Positions 43,726-53,285 of a stretch of DNA of 64,000 nucleotides are shown here, piece after piece. Numbering within the stretch: position 1 is the first letter of the stretch; each line of letters starts with the position of its first letter. Position numbers and translations under genes: made by a program. Origin of the DNA: Collinsella sp. (lineage in GTDB: Bacteria; Actinomycetota; Coriobacteriia; Coriobacteriales; Coriobacteriaceae). Below the pieces are notes generated by a model that saw nothing but the letters and a program-made list of their open reading frames with translations, did no database searches and was not told where the DNA came from. Location of the stretch: the NCBI GenBank assembly GCA_019414445.1, contig DXMA01000004.1, positions 62,001-126,000 of the forward strand, written 5' to 3'.

Positions 43726-45063
43726 ATGCCCCAGAACATCTTCGGTACCGACGGCGTCCGTGGCGTCGCCAACGCCGACCTCTCGTGTGACCTCGCGTTT
43801 CGCCTTGGCCGTGCGGCGACCAAGTTCCTTGGTCCGGACATTTGCATCGGCCGTGACACGCGTCTTTCGGGCACTATGCTCGAGAGTGCTCTGACCGCCG
43901 GCATTATGGTCGAGGGCGGCCGCCCGCATTGCTGCGGCGTTATCCCTACGCCGGCCGTGGCGCTGCTCACTGTCCAAAATGAGCTCGACGGCGGCATCGT
44001 CATCTCTGCTTCGCACAATCCTCCGGAGTTCAACGGCATCAAGTTCTTTAGCCGCAAGGGCATGAAGCTTCCCGATGCGGTCGAGGAAGAGATCAGCGCC
44101 TGGGTCATGTCCGAGGAAGCTATGGCTGCCGACACGCTGCCGACCGGTGCCGGCGTGGGCCACATCATCAAGATGAAGGACGCTCGCAAGGCGTACGTCG
44201 ACCACGCCATCGATACGCTTGATGGCCTGAGGCTCGACGGCCTGGTCGTTGCCGTCGACTGCGGCCATGGTGCTTCTTGCCAGACTACGCCCGCCGCGCT
44301 GCAGCGCCTGGGTGCCACGGTCCATGCCATCAACACCGATTACTGCGGCACTGACATTAACGTTGAGTGCGGCTCCACTCACCTTGAGCCCCTGCGCGAG
44401 CTCGTGCTGCGCACCCACGCCGATATCGGCCTGGCCCACGATGGCGACGCCGATCGCGTGCTGTTCGTGGACAGCGAGGGCAATGAGATCGATGGCGACT
44501 ACATCCTGGCCATCTGCGGCTCCGACCTGGCCGCTCGCGGCAAGCTCGCCAACTCCGAGATTGTCACGACTGTTATGTGCAACCTGGGCTTCTCCATTGC
44601 CATGAAGGAGCAGGGCTTCGAGATGGTCCAGACCGCCGTGGGCGACCGCTATGTTCTTGAGCGCATGCTCGCGGACGGCGCCGTCATCGGCGGCGAACAG
44701 TCCGGCCACATCATCTTCCTGGAGCACAACACCACCGGTGACGGCCTGGTGACGGCTCTGCAGCTGCTGGCCGTGCTCAAGCGCACCGGTCGTACCCTCA
44801 CCGATCTTGCCGGCATCATGAAGAAGTACCCGCAGGTACTCGTCAACGTGCATTCCGACAACAAGGCTGGTCTGGACGATTGCCAGCCCATCTGGGATGC
44901 CGTCGCTGCTGCCGAGAAGGAGCTTGACGGCCGCGGCCGCATTCTGGTGCGCCCGAGCGGTACCGAGCCGCTGGTCCGCGTGATGGCTGAGGCCGAGACA
45001 CACGAGCTGACCCAGCGCGTTGTCGACGACATCGTCGAGGTTGTCAAGCGCGAACTTCCCTAA
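43726..45063 (+). CDS. glmM: Phosphoglucosamine mutase
   Basis: 445 residues from the ATG at 43726 behind GGGAAGGAG. Converts glucosamine-6-phosphate to glucosamine-1-phosphate for peptidoglycan precursors. FGTDGVRGVAN at the start, phospho-serine Ser96 in ISASHNPPEFNGIKFF, metal loop DGDADRV, sugar loop GGEQSGHIIF and phosphate-binding RPSGTEPLVRVMAE. The nagB product nearby acts on the same hexosamine pool. Confidence 0.97.
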   Translation: MPQNIFGTDGVRGVANADLSCDLAFRLGRAATKFLGPDICIGRDTRLSGTMLESALTAGIMVEGGRPHCCGVIPTPAVALLTVQNELDGGIVISASHNPPEFNGIKFFSRKGMKLPDAVEEEISAWVMSEEAMAADTLPTGAGVGHIIKMKDARKAYVDHAIDTLDGLRLDGLVVAVDCGHGASCQTTPAALQRLGATVHAINTDYCGTDINVECGSTHLEPLRELVLRTHADIGLAHDGDADRVLFVDSEGNEIDGDYILAICGSDLAARGKLANSEIVTTVMCNLGFSIAMKEQGFEMVQTAVGDRYVLERMLADGAVIGGEQSGHIIFLEHNTTGDGLVTALQLLAVLKRTGRTLTDLAGIMKKYPQVLVNVHSDNKAGLDDCQPIWDAVAAAEKELDGRGRILVRPSGTEPLVRVMAEAETHELTQRVVDDIVEVVKRELP

Positions 45064-45134
45064 TGGTCAAAAACGGGTGCCAAGTGGTAAACTGTTAAGG
45101 CTATTTTGGTTGATCGGTATGTCCGAGGGGGAGC

Positions 45135-45632
45135 ATGTTCACTAAAGTCCTAAGGTCTTTTGGTATGCGTGGTCGAGTCCTTACGTTGGATGCTCCCATC
45201 TCGGGTGACGTCATTCCGCTCTCCGAGGTAAACGATCAGACGTTTGCTACCGGCCTTTTGGGCCAGGGCGTGGCGATTCAGCCCACCGGAACGCGCGTGA
45301 TCGCGCCGGCTGATGCCAAGGTCGAGGCTATTTTTCCCACGGGACACGCCGTTGCGCTTAACACGGTTGATGGCTTGGACGTGCTCATCCACGTTGGTTT
45401 GGACACTGTTCAGCTCGAGGGCAAGCACTTTACCGTATATGCGCAAGTGGGTGACATCGTCCATAAGGGCGATGTACTCATTGAGTTCGATCGCGAGGCA
45501 ATTGCTGCCGAGGGCTACGATGTGACGGTTCCCATCTTGGTATGCAACTCCGTTGAGTTCTCGAGCATCAAGGGCTCCGTTGGCGTGCATGTCGAAGAGA
45601 TGGACCAGCTCATCGTTGCTCGCGAGCGCTAA
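45135..45632 (+). CDS. Glucose-family PTS EIIA protein, free-standing
   Basis: 165 residues, ATG at 45135 behind GAGGGGGAGC. Compact EIIA fold: SGDVIPLSEV, VIAPADAKVEAIFPTGHA and the active His86 in LIHVGLDTVQLEG. It accepts phosphate from HPr and passes it to a sugar permease encoded elsewhere, or acts as a regulator like Crr. No EIIB/EIIC is fused or adjacent. It lies between glmM and nagB, which hints at an amino-sugar role. Confidence 0.93.
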   Translation: MFTKVLRSFGMRGRVLTLDAPISGDVIPLSEVNDQTFATGLLGQGVAIQPTGTRVIAPADAKVEAIFPTGHAVALNTVDGLDVLIHVGLDTVQLEGKHFTVYAQVGDIVHKGDVLIEFDREAIAAEGYDVTVPILVCNSVEFSSIKGSVGVHVEEMDQLIVARER

Positions 45633-45672
45633 CAAGTGCACGTGGCCATTAGCCTACAATTCAAACACGTTT

Positions 45673-45706
45673 ACGGAGGGCGCCCTTGAAAGAGGACGCC
45701 CTCCGT
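45673..45706 (+). terminator. Stem-loop between the EIIA gene and nagB
   Basis: ACGGAGGGCG, 14-base loop, CGCCCTCCGT. No T run follows, so it may be a leader structure of nagB. Confidence 0.5.
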
Positions 45707-45903
45707 GGCAAGATGGGATTTGTCCGAAGCTAAAAGGCTTTGGGTCACCGTGGACGGGCAGGGGCCTCGACGCGGTTAGACACGAGACACATACATTACG
45801 CGACCTCGCCCTGGTGGCCGCACACGTTGGTTGCGGCCGACGCGGGCCGCGGGCAAGTGCTTGTAAGGGAGCCTTGCCTCTCTTGTACGAGAAAGGACGC
45901 GTA

Positions 45904-46632
45904 ATGAAGATCATTAAAGCTAAAGACTACGAGGATATGAGCCGCAAGGCCGCCAATATTATCTCGGCGCAGGTTATCCTCAAGCCCGACTGCGTGTTGG
46001 GTCTTGCCACCGGCTCCACCCCGATCGGTGCCTACAAGCAGCTCGCTGCTTGGTACGAGAAGGGCGACGTCGACTTTGCCGAGGTCAGCACCTACAACCT
46101 GGACGAGTATCGCGGCCTTTCGCACGACGATCCCCAGAGCTATCACTACTTCATGCGTGAGAACTTCTTCGATCACATCAACATCGACCTGAACAACACG
46201 CATGTGCCCGACGGTTCCAACCCCGACGCCGCCGCTGCCTGCTCTGAGTACGATAAGGTCGTCGCTGCCGCCGGCTATCCCGATCTGCAGCTGCTCGGCA
46301 TTGGCAACAACGGCCACATCGGCTTCAACGAGCCCGATGACCACTTCTCCAAGGGCACGCACTGCGTCGACCTTACCGAGAGCACCATTCAGGCCAACAG
46401 CCGCCTGTTCGACAGCATCGACGATGTTCCCCGTCAGGCCTACACCATGGGTACTCAGACCATCATGTATGCCCGCATGATCCTAGTCGTCGCCAACGGC
46501 GAGGCCAAGGCTCAGGCCGTGCATGACATGTGCTATGGTCCGGTTACGCCCGCGTGCCCGGCTTCGATCCTGCAGCTGCACACCAACTGCGTTGTCGTTG
46601 CCGACGAGGCCGCCCTTTCGCTCTGCGAGTAG
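45904..46632 (+). CDS. nagB: Glucosamine-6-phosphate deaminase
   Basis: 242 residues from the ATG at 45904 behind AGAAAGGACG; the frame is open for 117 codons further upstream without a plausible start. Converts glucosamine-6-phosphate to fructose-6-phosphate and ammonia. GLATGSTPIGAYKQL (phosphate loop), TYNLDEYRGLSHDDPQSYH and GIGNNGHIGFNEP (catalytic His) are present. Preceded by the EIIA gene, opposing glmM in hexosamine flow. Confidence 0.96.
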   Translation: MKIIKAKDYEDMSRKAANIISAQVILKPDCVLGLATGSTPIGAYKQLAAWYEKGDVDFAEVSTYNLDEYRGLSHDDPQSYHYFMRENFFDHINIDLNNTHVPDGSNPDAAAACSEYDKVVAAAGYPDLQLLGIGNNGHIGFNEPDDHFSKGTHCVDLTESTIQANSRLFDSIDDVPRQAYTMGTQTIMYARMILVVANGEAKAQAVHDMCYGPVTPACPASILQLHTNCVVVADEAALSLCE

Positions 46633-46664
46633 CGCGAATCCTGCATCTCGACATAGCCTTGCCT

Positions 46665-46693
46665 AAGGCCTCCGCTTTGCGGGGGCCTTTTTG
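46665..46693 (+). terminator. Terminator after nagB
   Basis: AAGGCCTCCGC-TTT-GCGGGGGCCTT followed by TTTT. The following ~390 bases up to 47080 are AT-richer and carry no supported feature apart from a presumed promoter for the next gene. Confidence 0.9.
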
Positions 46694-47080
46694 TTATCCC
46701 TCTCCGCCCGCTTGACCAAAATCTTGCCGCAAGCTTGACGAATGCCGGATGCCCAACAGCTTGATTCATTCCATATCAGATTCTATGCAAAAATGCCACT
46801 AAAAGGTCGTAGACGGTAGCGGGTGCTAGGCGAGTTGAATGACATAGCTGAACCTTGTTCATTTGCGTTACACTGCCGCTTAGATGGGACAAGCTGACAA
46901 GCTCATTTACCTGCTTAAAGACCGATTAGTCGGGGGATTAATAACAATCGGCCCTCGCTGTACAAAAACTTGCCGCTTGCGTACCAAAAGACAACCTAGA
47001 ACACAAGGTCGCTCTATTCATAGCGCGGCTTGTATGGTCTTGCGGTTACAGTGTCCATACGGTCGAGTTGAGGAGCGGGC

Positions 47081-50080
47081 ATGGTAAACGATTTGGGCAG
47101 TATGGACGACCTCGAGCTGATGCCGCTGGGCGGTGGCTATATGGTGCGACGCGAACGCTTGATGAATGAGCTTCTCGCCAAGGGCCGAAAGGCCGGCATC
47201 GTGGTTCTTTATGCGCCCGACGGGTTTGGGAAGACCTCGGTGCTGCTGCAGTACACCCATGAGGTTAAATGCGACCCGACGCGAGGCCCCGTGCGGATTA
47301 TCGAGGCCGATCGCGCCACTGGGCGCGAGGTATTTATGCAGCTCGAGGTGGTTACCGAAGAACTCAAAGACAAACCGCACTCCCTTATCGCGATTGATAA
47401 TGTTCCAAACCTCGATCAGCACGATACCGAAGACCTCATCGACAGGATTCGCGGCCTGCGCGCTATGGGGGTGGGGGTCTTTATCTCCTGCCGTCCTTCA
47501 AATCGTCAACTGATTCATGGGCTGGGCGATTCGGTTAAGATCAATGCGCAGATGCTCAAGGTGCATGCCTATGAGTATTCGGCGTGGGCATCGGCGTTTT
47601 CGATCAGCACATCGCTCGACTTTTATCAGCTCACGCAGGGCGTGCCCGAGCTCGTTTCGGCATTGCAGACGGGTCTGTATGGCCAAGGCGACGTAGCCGG
47701 TCTGCTCGAAAACGAGATTGTCAACGTATATGGCGCGGCACTTGTCGACCTGGCTTCGCTCGACAATAATGCACTGTTTTGCGTGGCATGTCTCATGATT
47801 TTGATGGGCGAGGGCAATATCGCAGAACTCGAGGCTTGCGGGGTGAGGCTATCGATGGTCGACCAGTCCTACTTCGTACGCGACTACCCGATCTTTGGCT
47901 TGGACCCCGCCGAGCGGAGTTTTACGTGTCTGGGCACGGAGGATAACGGACGCTTGCGCTTGCGTAAGTTGGTGGCCGAGGTTCGCCCCGAACTTGTTCC
48001 GAGGGCGGCCCGGATTTTGCTTAAGGCGGGCCGATGCGATGCGGCGATGGGCCTGGCGGACGCTTTTTTGGACCGTGATGCGGTCCTTGAACTTGCTGGG
48101 CAGTATGGGGTCGATCTGGCTCTGACGGGGCACGGGGCCGATATCTGCCGAGCAGCGCTGGGCACGATCGATGCCGAGGATCCGGCTCCAGAGCCAACGC
48201 CTGCCGAGGCGCTTGGCGTATATCTGGCAGCGGTCAGCGTGTCCAATACAAAGCTCGCTCGCTATATGGCATCGGTCATCGAGCGCGGGGGCGAACGGGC
48301 GGCCTGCGAAATAGACCCTGTTTCATGGAGGGTGGCCCAGACACTGACGGCTGTTTGCTATGGGGACAACGGGCTTGGGCTTCCTACGAACCTGACCGTG
48401 CCAGAAATCGAGACATCCCATACCGCACTCGATATGTTGTCCGCGCATATCGAGGTCAAGCGCTGCCTGACCGAGCGGGGAGATGACGGCGGCGTTCTAC
48501 AGCAGCTCAAAACGAGCAAGGCCTACGACTGCGAGCTCGACATCGCGGGGATTGTTATACGGGCCGACAGCATGCTGGTGGAGCTTTTTGACGGGTCGTT
48601 TGCGGGAACCGACGAGCGCGACGACGAGATGACGGTGGTGCGGGAGGCGCTCGACGTACGTGGGCTCAAGGCGATGGCTATCTGGGTGCGCATGGTGTTG
48701 GCGGCACGGCGGCTCCTTTCCGGCTTGCCGGTAACCGACGACGCGGCATTCAACGAGCTCGATCGTTTTGCCGTGCGCATGCGCGACAACCAGATTCAGC
48801 TGTTTGGCCTGTTGCTAGAAGGCTGGCAGTCGCTGGCAGAGGGACGGCCGGTTAATGCAAAGTTCCGTGCGGTCCAAGTGCTCAAACTTGCCGAGGAGTC
48901 GATTGCGTACATGCGCGATAACGCATTGCTGTTGGAGCGCGCGGCGTATCTGCGTAACACCTCGATGGTTTCGGTGCGCGAGGAAGCGGAGCTACTCGAT
49001 ATAAGCCAGACGCAGGTTGGTGGAGCGGAGGCCTGGATGGTGGCGCTGCATTTGGCCTGTGCGGGCCGAGACAGCGATCTTGCGGCCTGGATGTCCATGA
49101 ATCGTGCGGGGATTCTGGAGCCATCGTATCGGCTCTTTGCGCGCCTTGCCATGCATTGTCTGGGCGAGCCGGCGACCAGGATTCGCAAGAAGCTTCCCGT
49201 GCGCGAGCTGTCGCGGTACTCGCTGCGCGATGGTCTGGAAGGGGAGGGCGAGCGCCTGTTCCAGGCCGGCGAGGTTGAAGCCGTTGATACCATCGACCAT
49301 ATCGAGATTCGCATGTTTGGTGCGTTCCGCGCCGAGCGCGACGGGTTTCCCATCACGGACAAAATGTGGCGCCGCAAGAAGGCGGCGACACTTGCCGAGC
49401 GGCTTGCGCTGGGCATGGATGCGCTCGTCGACCGCGAGACGCTGGCCATGGAGTTGTGGCCCCATGCCGAGTTCAATAGCGCCCGCAACAACCTGTACTC
49501 GACGATATCGCGCTTGCGGTCGGCTTTGGGACCGACGCCGGATGGCAAGTCGTGTGTGCTCATCCAAAATGAATGCATCGGACTCAACGGCGACTACGTC
49601 AAGACCGATGTACGGCTGTTTGACCAGATAAGCCGCGAGGTTTTGGGAAATCGCACGGGTGCGCGCGGGCCCCATTTAGTTGAGCTGTGCCTTAAGATTG
49701 AGCAGCTTTATGCCGGACCGCTGTATGTTCCCAATGGCTGTAATCCCACCTACTTTTTGCGTATGCGACGCATTATGCAGTCAAAGTACATCGATTGCAT
49801 GATTAAGGGAGCAAATGCCGCTCTAGAAGAAAACGATCTGCAGTCGGCGATTTGGCTGGCGGAGTCGGGTCTTCGACAGGAAACGGCGCGTGAGGATATG
49901 GTGCGCTGCGCCATGCGTGTCTACAGTGCGGCGGGGCGGAGGCGCGATATCGTCGAGCTATACAGTGGGCATATACACCATCTGAGGGAGCAGGTCAATG
50001 GCGTGCCCGAGCCCGAGACGCGGCGTCTATACGAGCGCTTGGTGGAGGGACGGCTCAATCGCGTGCTGGTCGAGCGATAA
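47081..50080 (+). CDS. Large ATPase regulator with C-terminal SARP-like (winged helix + BTAD) domain
   Basis: 999 residues, ATG at 47081 behind TTGAGGAGCG. N-terminal STAND/MalT-like ATPase: Walker A APDGFGKTS (about 45-53), Walker B SLIAIDN (about 107-113), sensor-like VGVFISCRPSNRQL. The middle 400 residues look like helical repeats. The C-terminal 260 residues hold a winged-helix segment (HIEIRMFGAFRAERDG ... SARNNLYSTISRLRSALGP) and a bacterial transcriptional activation domain (HLVELCLKIEQLYAGPLYVP). Architecture matches nucleotide-binding SARP/LuxR-like activators. Nothing adjacent indicates a target; single gene. Confidence 0.88.
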   Translation: MVNDLGSMDDLELMPLGGGYMVRRERLMNELLAKGRKAGIVVLYAPDGFGKTSVLLQYTHEVKCDPTRGPVRIIEADRATGREVFMQLEVVTEELKDKPHSLIAIDNVPNLDQHDTEDLIDRIRGLRAMGVGVFISCRPSNRQLIHGLGDSVKINAQMLKVHAYEYSAWASAFSISTSLDFYQLTQGVPELVSALQTGLYGQGDVAGLLENEIVNVYGAALVDLASLDNNALFCVACLMILMGEGNIAELEACGVRLSMVDQSYFVRDYPIFGLDPAERSFTCLGTEDNGRLRLRKLVAEVRPELVPRAARILLKAGRCDAAMGLADAFLDRDAVLELAGQYGVDLALTGHGADICRAALGTIDAEDPAPEPTPAEALGVYLAAVSVSNTKLARYMASVIERGGERAACEIDPVSWRVAQTLTAVCYGDNGLGLPTNLTVPEIETSHTALDMLSAHIEVKRCLTERGDDGGVLQQLKTSKAYDCELDIAGIVIRADSMLVELFDGSFAGTDERDDEMTVVREALDVRGLKAMAIWVRMVLAARRLLSGLPVTDDAAFNELDRFAVRMRDNQIQLFGLLLEGWQSLAEGRPVNAKFRAVQVLKLAEESIAYMRDNALLLERAAYLRNTSMVSVREEAELLDISQTQVGGAEAWMVALHLACAGRDSDLAAWMSMNRAGILEPSYRLFARLAMHCLGEPATRIRKKLPVRELSRYSLRDGLEGEGERLFQAGEVEAVDTIDHIEIRMFGAFRAERDGFPITDKMWRRKKAATLAERLALGMDALVDRETLAMELWPHAEFNSARNNLYSTISRLRSALGPTPDGKSCVLIQNECIGLNGDYVKTDVRLFDQISREVLGNRTGARGPHLVELCLKIEQLYAGPLYVPNGCNPTYFLRMRRIMQSKYIDCMIKGANAALEENDLQSAIWLAESGLRQETAREDMVRCAMRVYSAAGRRRDIVELYSGHIHHLREQVNGVPEPETRRLYERLVEGRLNRVLVER

Positions 50081-50083
50081 AAA

Positions 50084-50112
50084 ACGGGCGCCCGAAGTAC
50101 TTGGGCACCCGT
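50084..50112. terminator. Bidirectional terminator
   Basis: ACGGGCGCCCGAAGTACTTGGGCACCCGT folds as one stem with an A run before it on one strand; lies between convergent genes. Confidence 0.85.
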
Positions 50113-50149
50113 AAGCTTGCTATGTGTTGGCTCGCCGGATCATTGGCTC

Positions 50150-50449
50150 TTAGACGAGCTTGATCTTCTCGATATCCTTGCGCGAGGACTCGCGATACAG
50201 CGAGAACTTGCGGCCGATGACCTGAACGACCTCGGCGTGGCAGCGCTCGGCAAGCTCTTCGGCGGCCTCGCGGGCAGAAAGGCTGGAGCCGTCCAGTACA
50301 GAGCACTTAACGAGCTCATGCTTCTCCAGATAGGCGACCGTCTGCTCGACGGTGCCCTCGTTGATATCGGACTTGCCGATGATGATGGCGGGGTTGAGGT
50401 GATGGGCCATGCTGCGAAGCTGCTTGACCTGGGCTCCTGTCAGTGCCAT
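50150..50449 (-). CDS. yhbY: CRS1/YhbY-type RNA-binding protein
   Basis: 99 residues. LTGAQVKQLRSMAHHLNPAIIIGKSDINEG contains the GK-loop of the YhbY fold, followed by the C-terminal VVQVIGRKFSLYRES. Binds pre-50S ribosomal subunits in other bacteria. Monocistronic; ribosome site weak (GAAAGCGAG). Confidence 0.93.
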   Translation of the reverse strand: MALTGAQVKQLRSMAHHLNPAIIIGKSDINEGTVEQTVAYLEKHELVKCSVLDGSSLSAREAAEELAERCHAEVVQVIGRKFSLYRESSRKDIEKIKLV

Positions 50450-50607
50450 GGGTTCTCGCTTTCTATGTATGGGGCGCCCCGCGACGGGGCCTTAATCTAC
50501 GTGAGCTGTCCCACGATAGCGCAGGAACGGCGCGGTGTGGGGCGCGTTTGCCCAGTTCGCAAAGAATGCGGATGCCGAGGTGATGGGCAGCTCGGGCTGT
50601 GAACGGG

Positions 50608-51495
50608 CTACGAGCGGGATTCAGAGACCGGTTCCCATGCAATAAACGCCCAGCGAACCTTACGGATATGGTCGAGCATATAGCACCCCTGCGGCACGCC
50701 CTTGGAGCCCGGCTCACCGGCATGGGGATTCTCGATCATGTGTTGGGCGATGTAGTCGCGCAGACGGTCGACCTTATCCTCGTTGCCATGCTCAAGCATG
50801 CGGGAAAAGTCCGCCACGCCTGCCTCAGGGCTATCGAAGGTATCGCGACGAGGCGATTCAAAGTACGTGACCTGCGGCAGGGCACCCATCTGAATGAGAA
50901 TGTTAAAGGCGTACACAAAGCCATTGCTGCAGGTAACCGAGGCGCCGATGGCGTTCATCAAGTGCAGATCATAGCGCGGGCTGGAGTTGGCGACCATCGT
51001 GACAGCACAACGCCGACGAGCCGTTCGATTAAGCTTGGCAAGCGCATCTTTTAGATTGGTCGTCGTAACCGACCGACTGGCAAAGGCAACATCCACCGCT
51101 TTCGCGACCGGTCCAACCAAATCCCAATCATCATCCCAAGCAAGCTCAAGCGGCGTTATGCGCCCCTCGAGCCCGTAATACTCAATGCCGGCATCAAGGG
51201 TGCCCAACATAGCGGGGGAGAAGTCGGCTGCAATCACAGGATGCCCAGCCTGAGCAAGCGGAATAGCAATCGACCCAGCTCCACACCCCATATCAAGCAC
51301 GGATTCACCAGGCTTTAACGCCAACAGCTTAATAAAGTCCCGGGCATACGGAGCAGTCTCAAGCGGCCGAAAATGCCGAGCCCTTTTATCCCACTCAAAA
51401 GAATCATCAGCCCGCCGCCGACCAGCCTGCAGGCGCATCCATTCGCCATTCCAATCAGCGGAAAGAAGCTCAGAGCGAGCGTCCCCATCAACCAC
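50608..51495 (-). CDS. Class I SAM-dependent methyltransferase
   Basis: 295 residues from the GTG at 51495, chosen because AGGAGG lies seven bases upstream; the frame extends 20 codons further to a TTG/ATG-like region with no site and a hydrophobic stretch that is not domain-like. Motif I VLDMGCGAGSIAIPLA, motif II VIAADFSPAML, post-I acidic residue in place. A central insertion follows (RRCAVTMVANSSPRYDLHLMN). Substrate unknown; the C-terminal HIRKVRWAFIAWEP resembles coriobacterial methyltransferases of the same unknown group. Confidence 0.85.
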   Translation of the reverse strand: MVDGDARSELLSADWNGEWMRLQAGRRRADDSFEWDKRARHFRPLETAPYARDFIKLLALKPGESVLDMGCGAGSIAIPLAQAGHPVIAADFSPAMLGTLDAGIEYYGLEGRITPLELAWDDDWDLVGPVAKAVDVAFASRSVTTTNLKDALAKLNRTARRRCAVTMVANSSPRYDLHLMNAIGASVTCSNGFVYAFNILIQMGALPQVTYFESPRRDTFDSPEAGVADFSRMLEHGNEDKVDRLRDYIAQHMIENPHAGEPGSKGVPQGCYMLDHIRKVRWAFIAWEPVSESRS

Positions 51496-51661
51496 GGGCC
51501 AACCTCCTAGCAACAAAAAAGCGACTCCTCCCAAAAGAAGAGCCGCAACCAGCATATATCAGAAAGAACCGATCCAACGCCAAACCGCCCTCACAACCAA
51601 GGCGGGCAGGAGCGAAGCGACTGCCATACGGGATAGAACCCAACTGAGGTCCCGTTGTGCG

Positions 51662-51795
51662 GGAGCCCCGGGGAGGGCAAATATATAAGGTCGATCGCGA
51701 GTTCCGCACGAGCCGGAGAGCACTTAATGTGCTCTCCGTGCGAGTCAGGACTGTCCGAGCAGGCGACCTTATATATTTGCCCTCCCCGGGGCTCC
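51662..51795 (-). ncRNA. Candidate structured RNA/DNA element, copy A
   Basis: Perfect 32-bp outer stem (51662-51693 with 51764-51795). On the minus strand the internal loop reads ACAGTCCT (51754-51747) and TGCGGAACTC (51708-51699), with an inner hairpin GGAGAGCAC-ATTAA-GTGCTCTCC. Same layout and loop words as copy B (31917-32047), unrelated outer stem. Lies 18 bases after the DUF711 gene and reads in its direction. Confidence 0.6.
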
Positions 51796-51812
51796 TCGCC
51801 AGTCCCCCTCAG

Positions 51813-53177
51813 CTAGTTCTTGAGCGAGTTCAGCGGTGCCGGGAAGCGTCCGCCACGGTGGGCAAGCACGGTGCCGGCGTTGGGGTTCACCGGCATGATA
51901 GGCGCACGGCCAAATAGGCCGCCGTACTCGACGCAGTCGCCCACGCCCTTGCCAATGGCGGGAATCACGCGGACGGCCGTGGTCTTGTTGTTGATGACGC
52001 CGATGGCCATCTCGTCGGCGATAATGCCGGCGATGGTCTCGACCGGGGTGTCGCCGGGGATGGCGATCATGTCCAGGCCAACGGAGCACACGCAGGTCAT
52101 GGCCTCGAGCTTCTCGAGCGAAAGCGCGCCGGCCTCGACGGCGGCGATCATGCCGGCGTCCTCGGACACGGGGATAAAAGCACCCGAGAGACCGCCCACG
52201 CTGGAGCTAGCCATGACGCCGCCCTTCTTGACGGCATCGTTGAGCATGGCGAGCGCGCAGGTCGTGCCGGGACCACCGCAGGTGCCCACGCCGATGATCT
52301 CGAGGATGCGAGCGACGGAGTCGCCGATGGCGGGCGTGGGAGCCAGCGACAGGTCGACAATGCCCTTCTCGACACCCAGGCGATGGGCGGCCTCGCGGCT
52401 CATGAGCTCGCCGGCACGGGTGATCTTAAAGGCGGTCTGCTTAATCTTCTCGGCGACTTCCATCATCGATGCAGAGTCGGGCAGCGTCTCCAGGGCTGCG
52501 GCCATAACGCCGGGGCCCGAGACGCCTACGTTGATGACGGCGTCGGCCTCGCCACCGCCGTGGACGGCGCCCGCCATAAACGGGGAGTCCTCGACCATGT
52601 TGGCAAAGCAGACAAACTTGGAAGCGCCGACGGAATCCTGGTCGGCCGTGAGTTTAGCGGCATCGATGATGGTCTGGGCGGCCATAAGCACGGCGTCCAT
52701 GTTGATGCCGGCGCGCAGGCTGGCGACGTTGACGCTGGAGCAGACACGGCTCGTGGTGGCGAGCGCCTGGGGGATGGACTGGATGACGCGGCGGTCGGCG
52801 TCGCCGATGCCCTTCTGGACGAGCGCGGAGAAGCCGCCCAGGTAATCGATGCCGAGCGTCTCGGCCGCGCGGTCGAGGGCATGCGCGATGGGGGTGAGGT
52901 CCTCATCCTTGCAGCACGCGGCGATCTGCGCCACCGGGGTGACGGAAACGCGCTTGTTGACAATGGGGATACCGTACTCGCGCTCGAGGTTCTCGGCGGT
53001 CTCGACCAGATGCTCAGCCGTGTGCGTCACATGGTCGTAGATCTTCGTGCACATGCGGTCGAGGTTCTCGTCACCGCAACCCATGAGCGAAACACCCATG
53101 GTGATGGTCCTGATGTCGAGGTTCTGTTCCTCAACCATGCCGCGGGTTTCCGCGATTTCTGCGGGCGTGATCGCCAT
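51813..53177 (-). CDS. UPF0210/DUF711 (PFL-like) family protein
   Basis: 454 residues from the ATG at 53177 behind AGGAGCGCAAGG; an earlier start in the same frame lacks a site. Motifs ETRGMVEEQNLDIRTITMGVSLMGC, GKGVGDCVEYGGLFGRAPIM and many glycine-rich turns match the family, which has a pyruvate formate-lyase-like fold but no known activity. The partner ACT-domain gene often found next to it is not adjacent here. Followed by structured element A. Confidence 0.9.
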   Translation of the reverse strand: MAITPAEIAETRGMVEEQNLDIRTITMGVSLMGCGDENLDRMCTKIYDHVTHTAEHLVETAENLEREYGIPIVNKRVSVTPVAQIAACCKDEDLTPIAHALDRAAETLGIDYLGGFSALVQKGIGDADRRVIQSIPQALATTSRVCSSVNVASLRAGINMDAVLMAAQTIIDAAKLTADQDSVGASKFVCFANMVEDSPFMAGAVHGGGEADAVINVGVSGPGVMAAALETLPDSASMMEVAEKIKQTAFKITRAGELMSREAAHRLGVEKGIVDLSLAPTPAIGDSVARILEIIGVGTCGGPGTTCALAMLNDAVKKGGVMASSSVGGLSGAFIPVSEDAGMIAAVEAGALSLEKLEAMTCVCSVGLDMIAIPGDTPVETIAGIIADEMAIGVINNKTTAVRVIPAIGKGVGDCVEYGGLFGRAPIMPVNPNAGTVLAHRGGRFPAPLNSLKN

Positions 53178-53285
53178 CCTTGCGCTCCTATCTGCCAAAA
53201 CGAGCATAGTCTTATCTATTCTAACGTGCCGCACGTGCCAAGTGGCGCGTGCGGCACGTTTTGGTGCTCGGTTGTTTCCGTTGTG

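Noticed and set aside
45640..45903. Extension of nagB upstream to about 45553
   Set aside because: The frame is open but has no start with a ribosome site, and the family N-terminus (MKIIKAKDYEDMS) begins at 45904.
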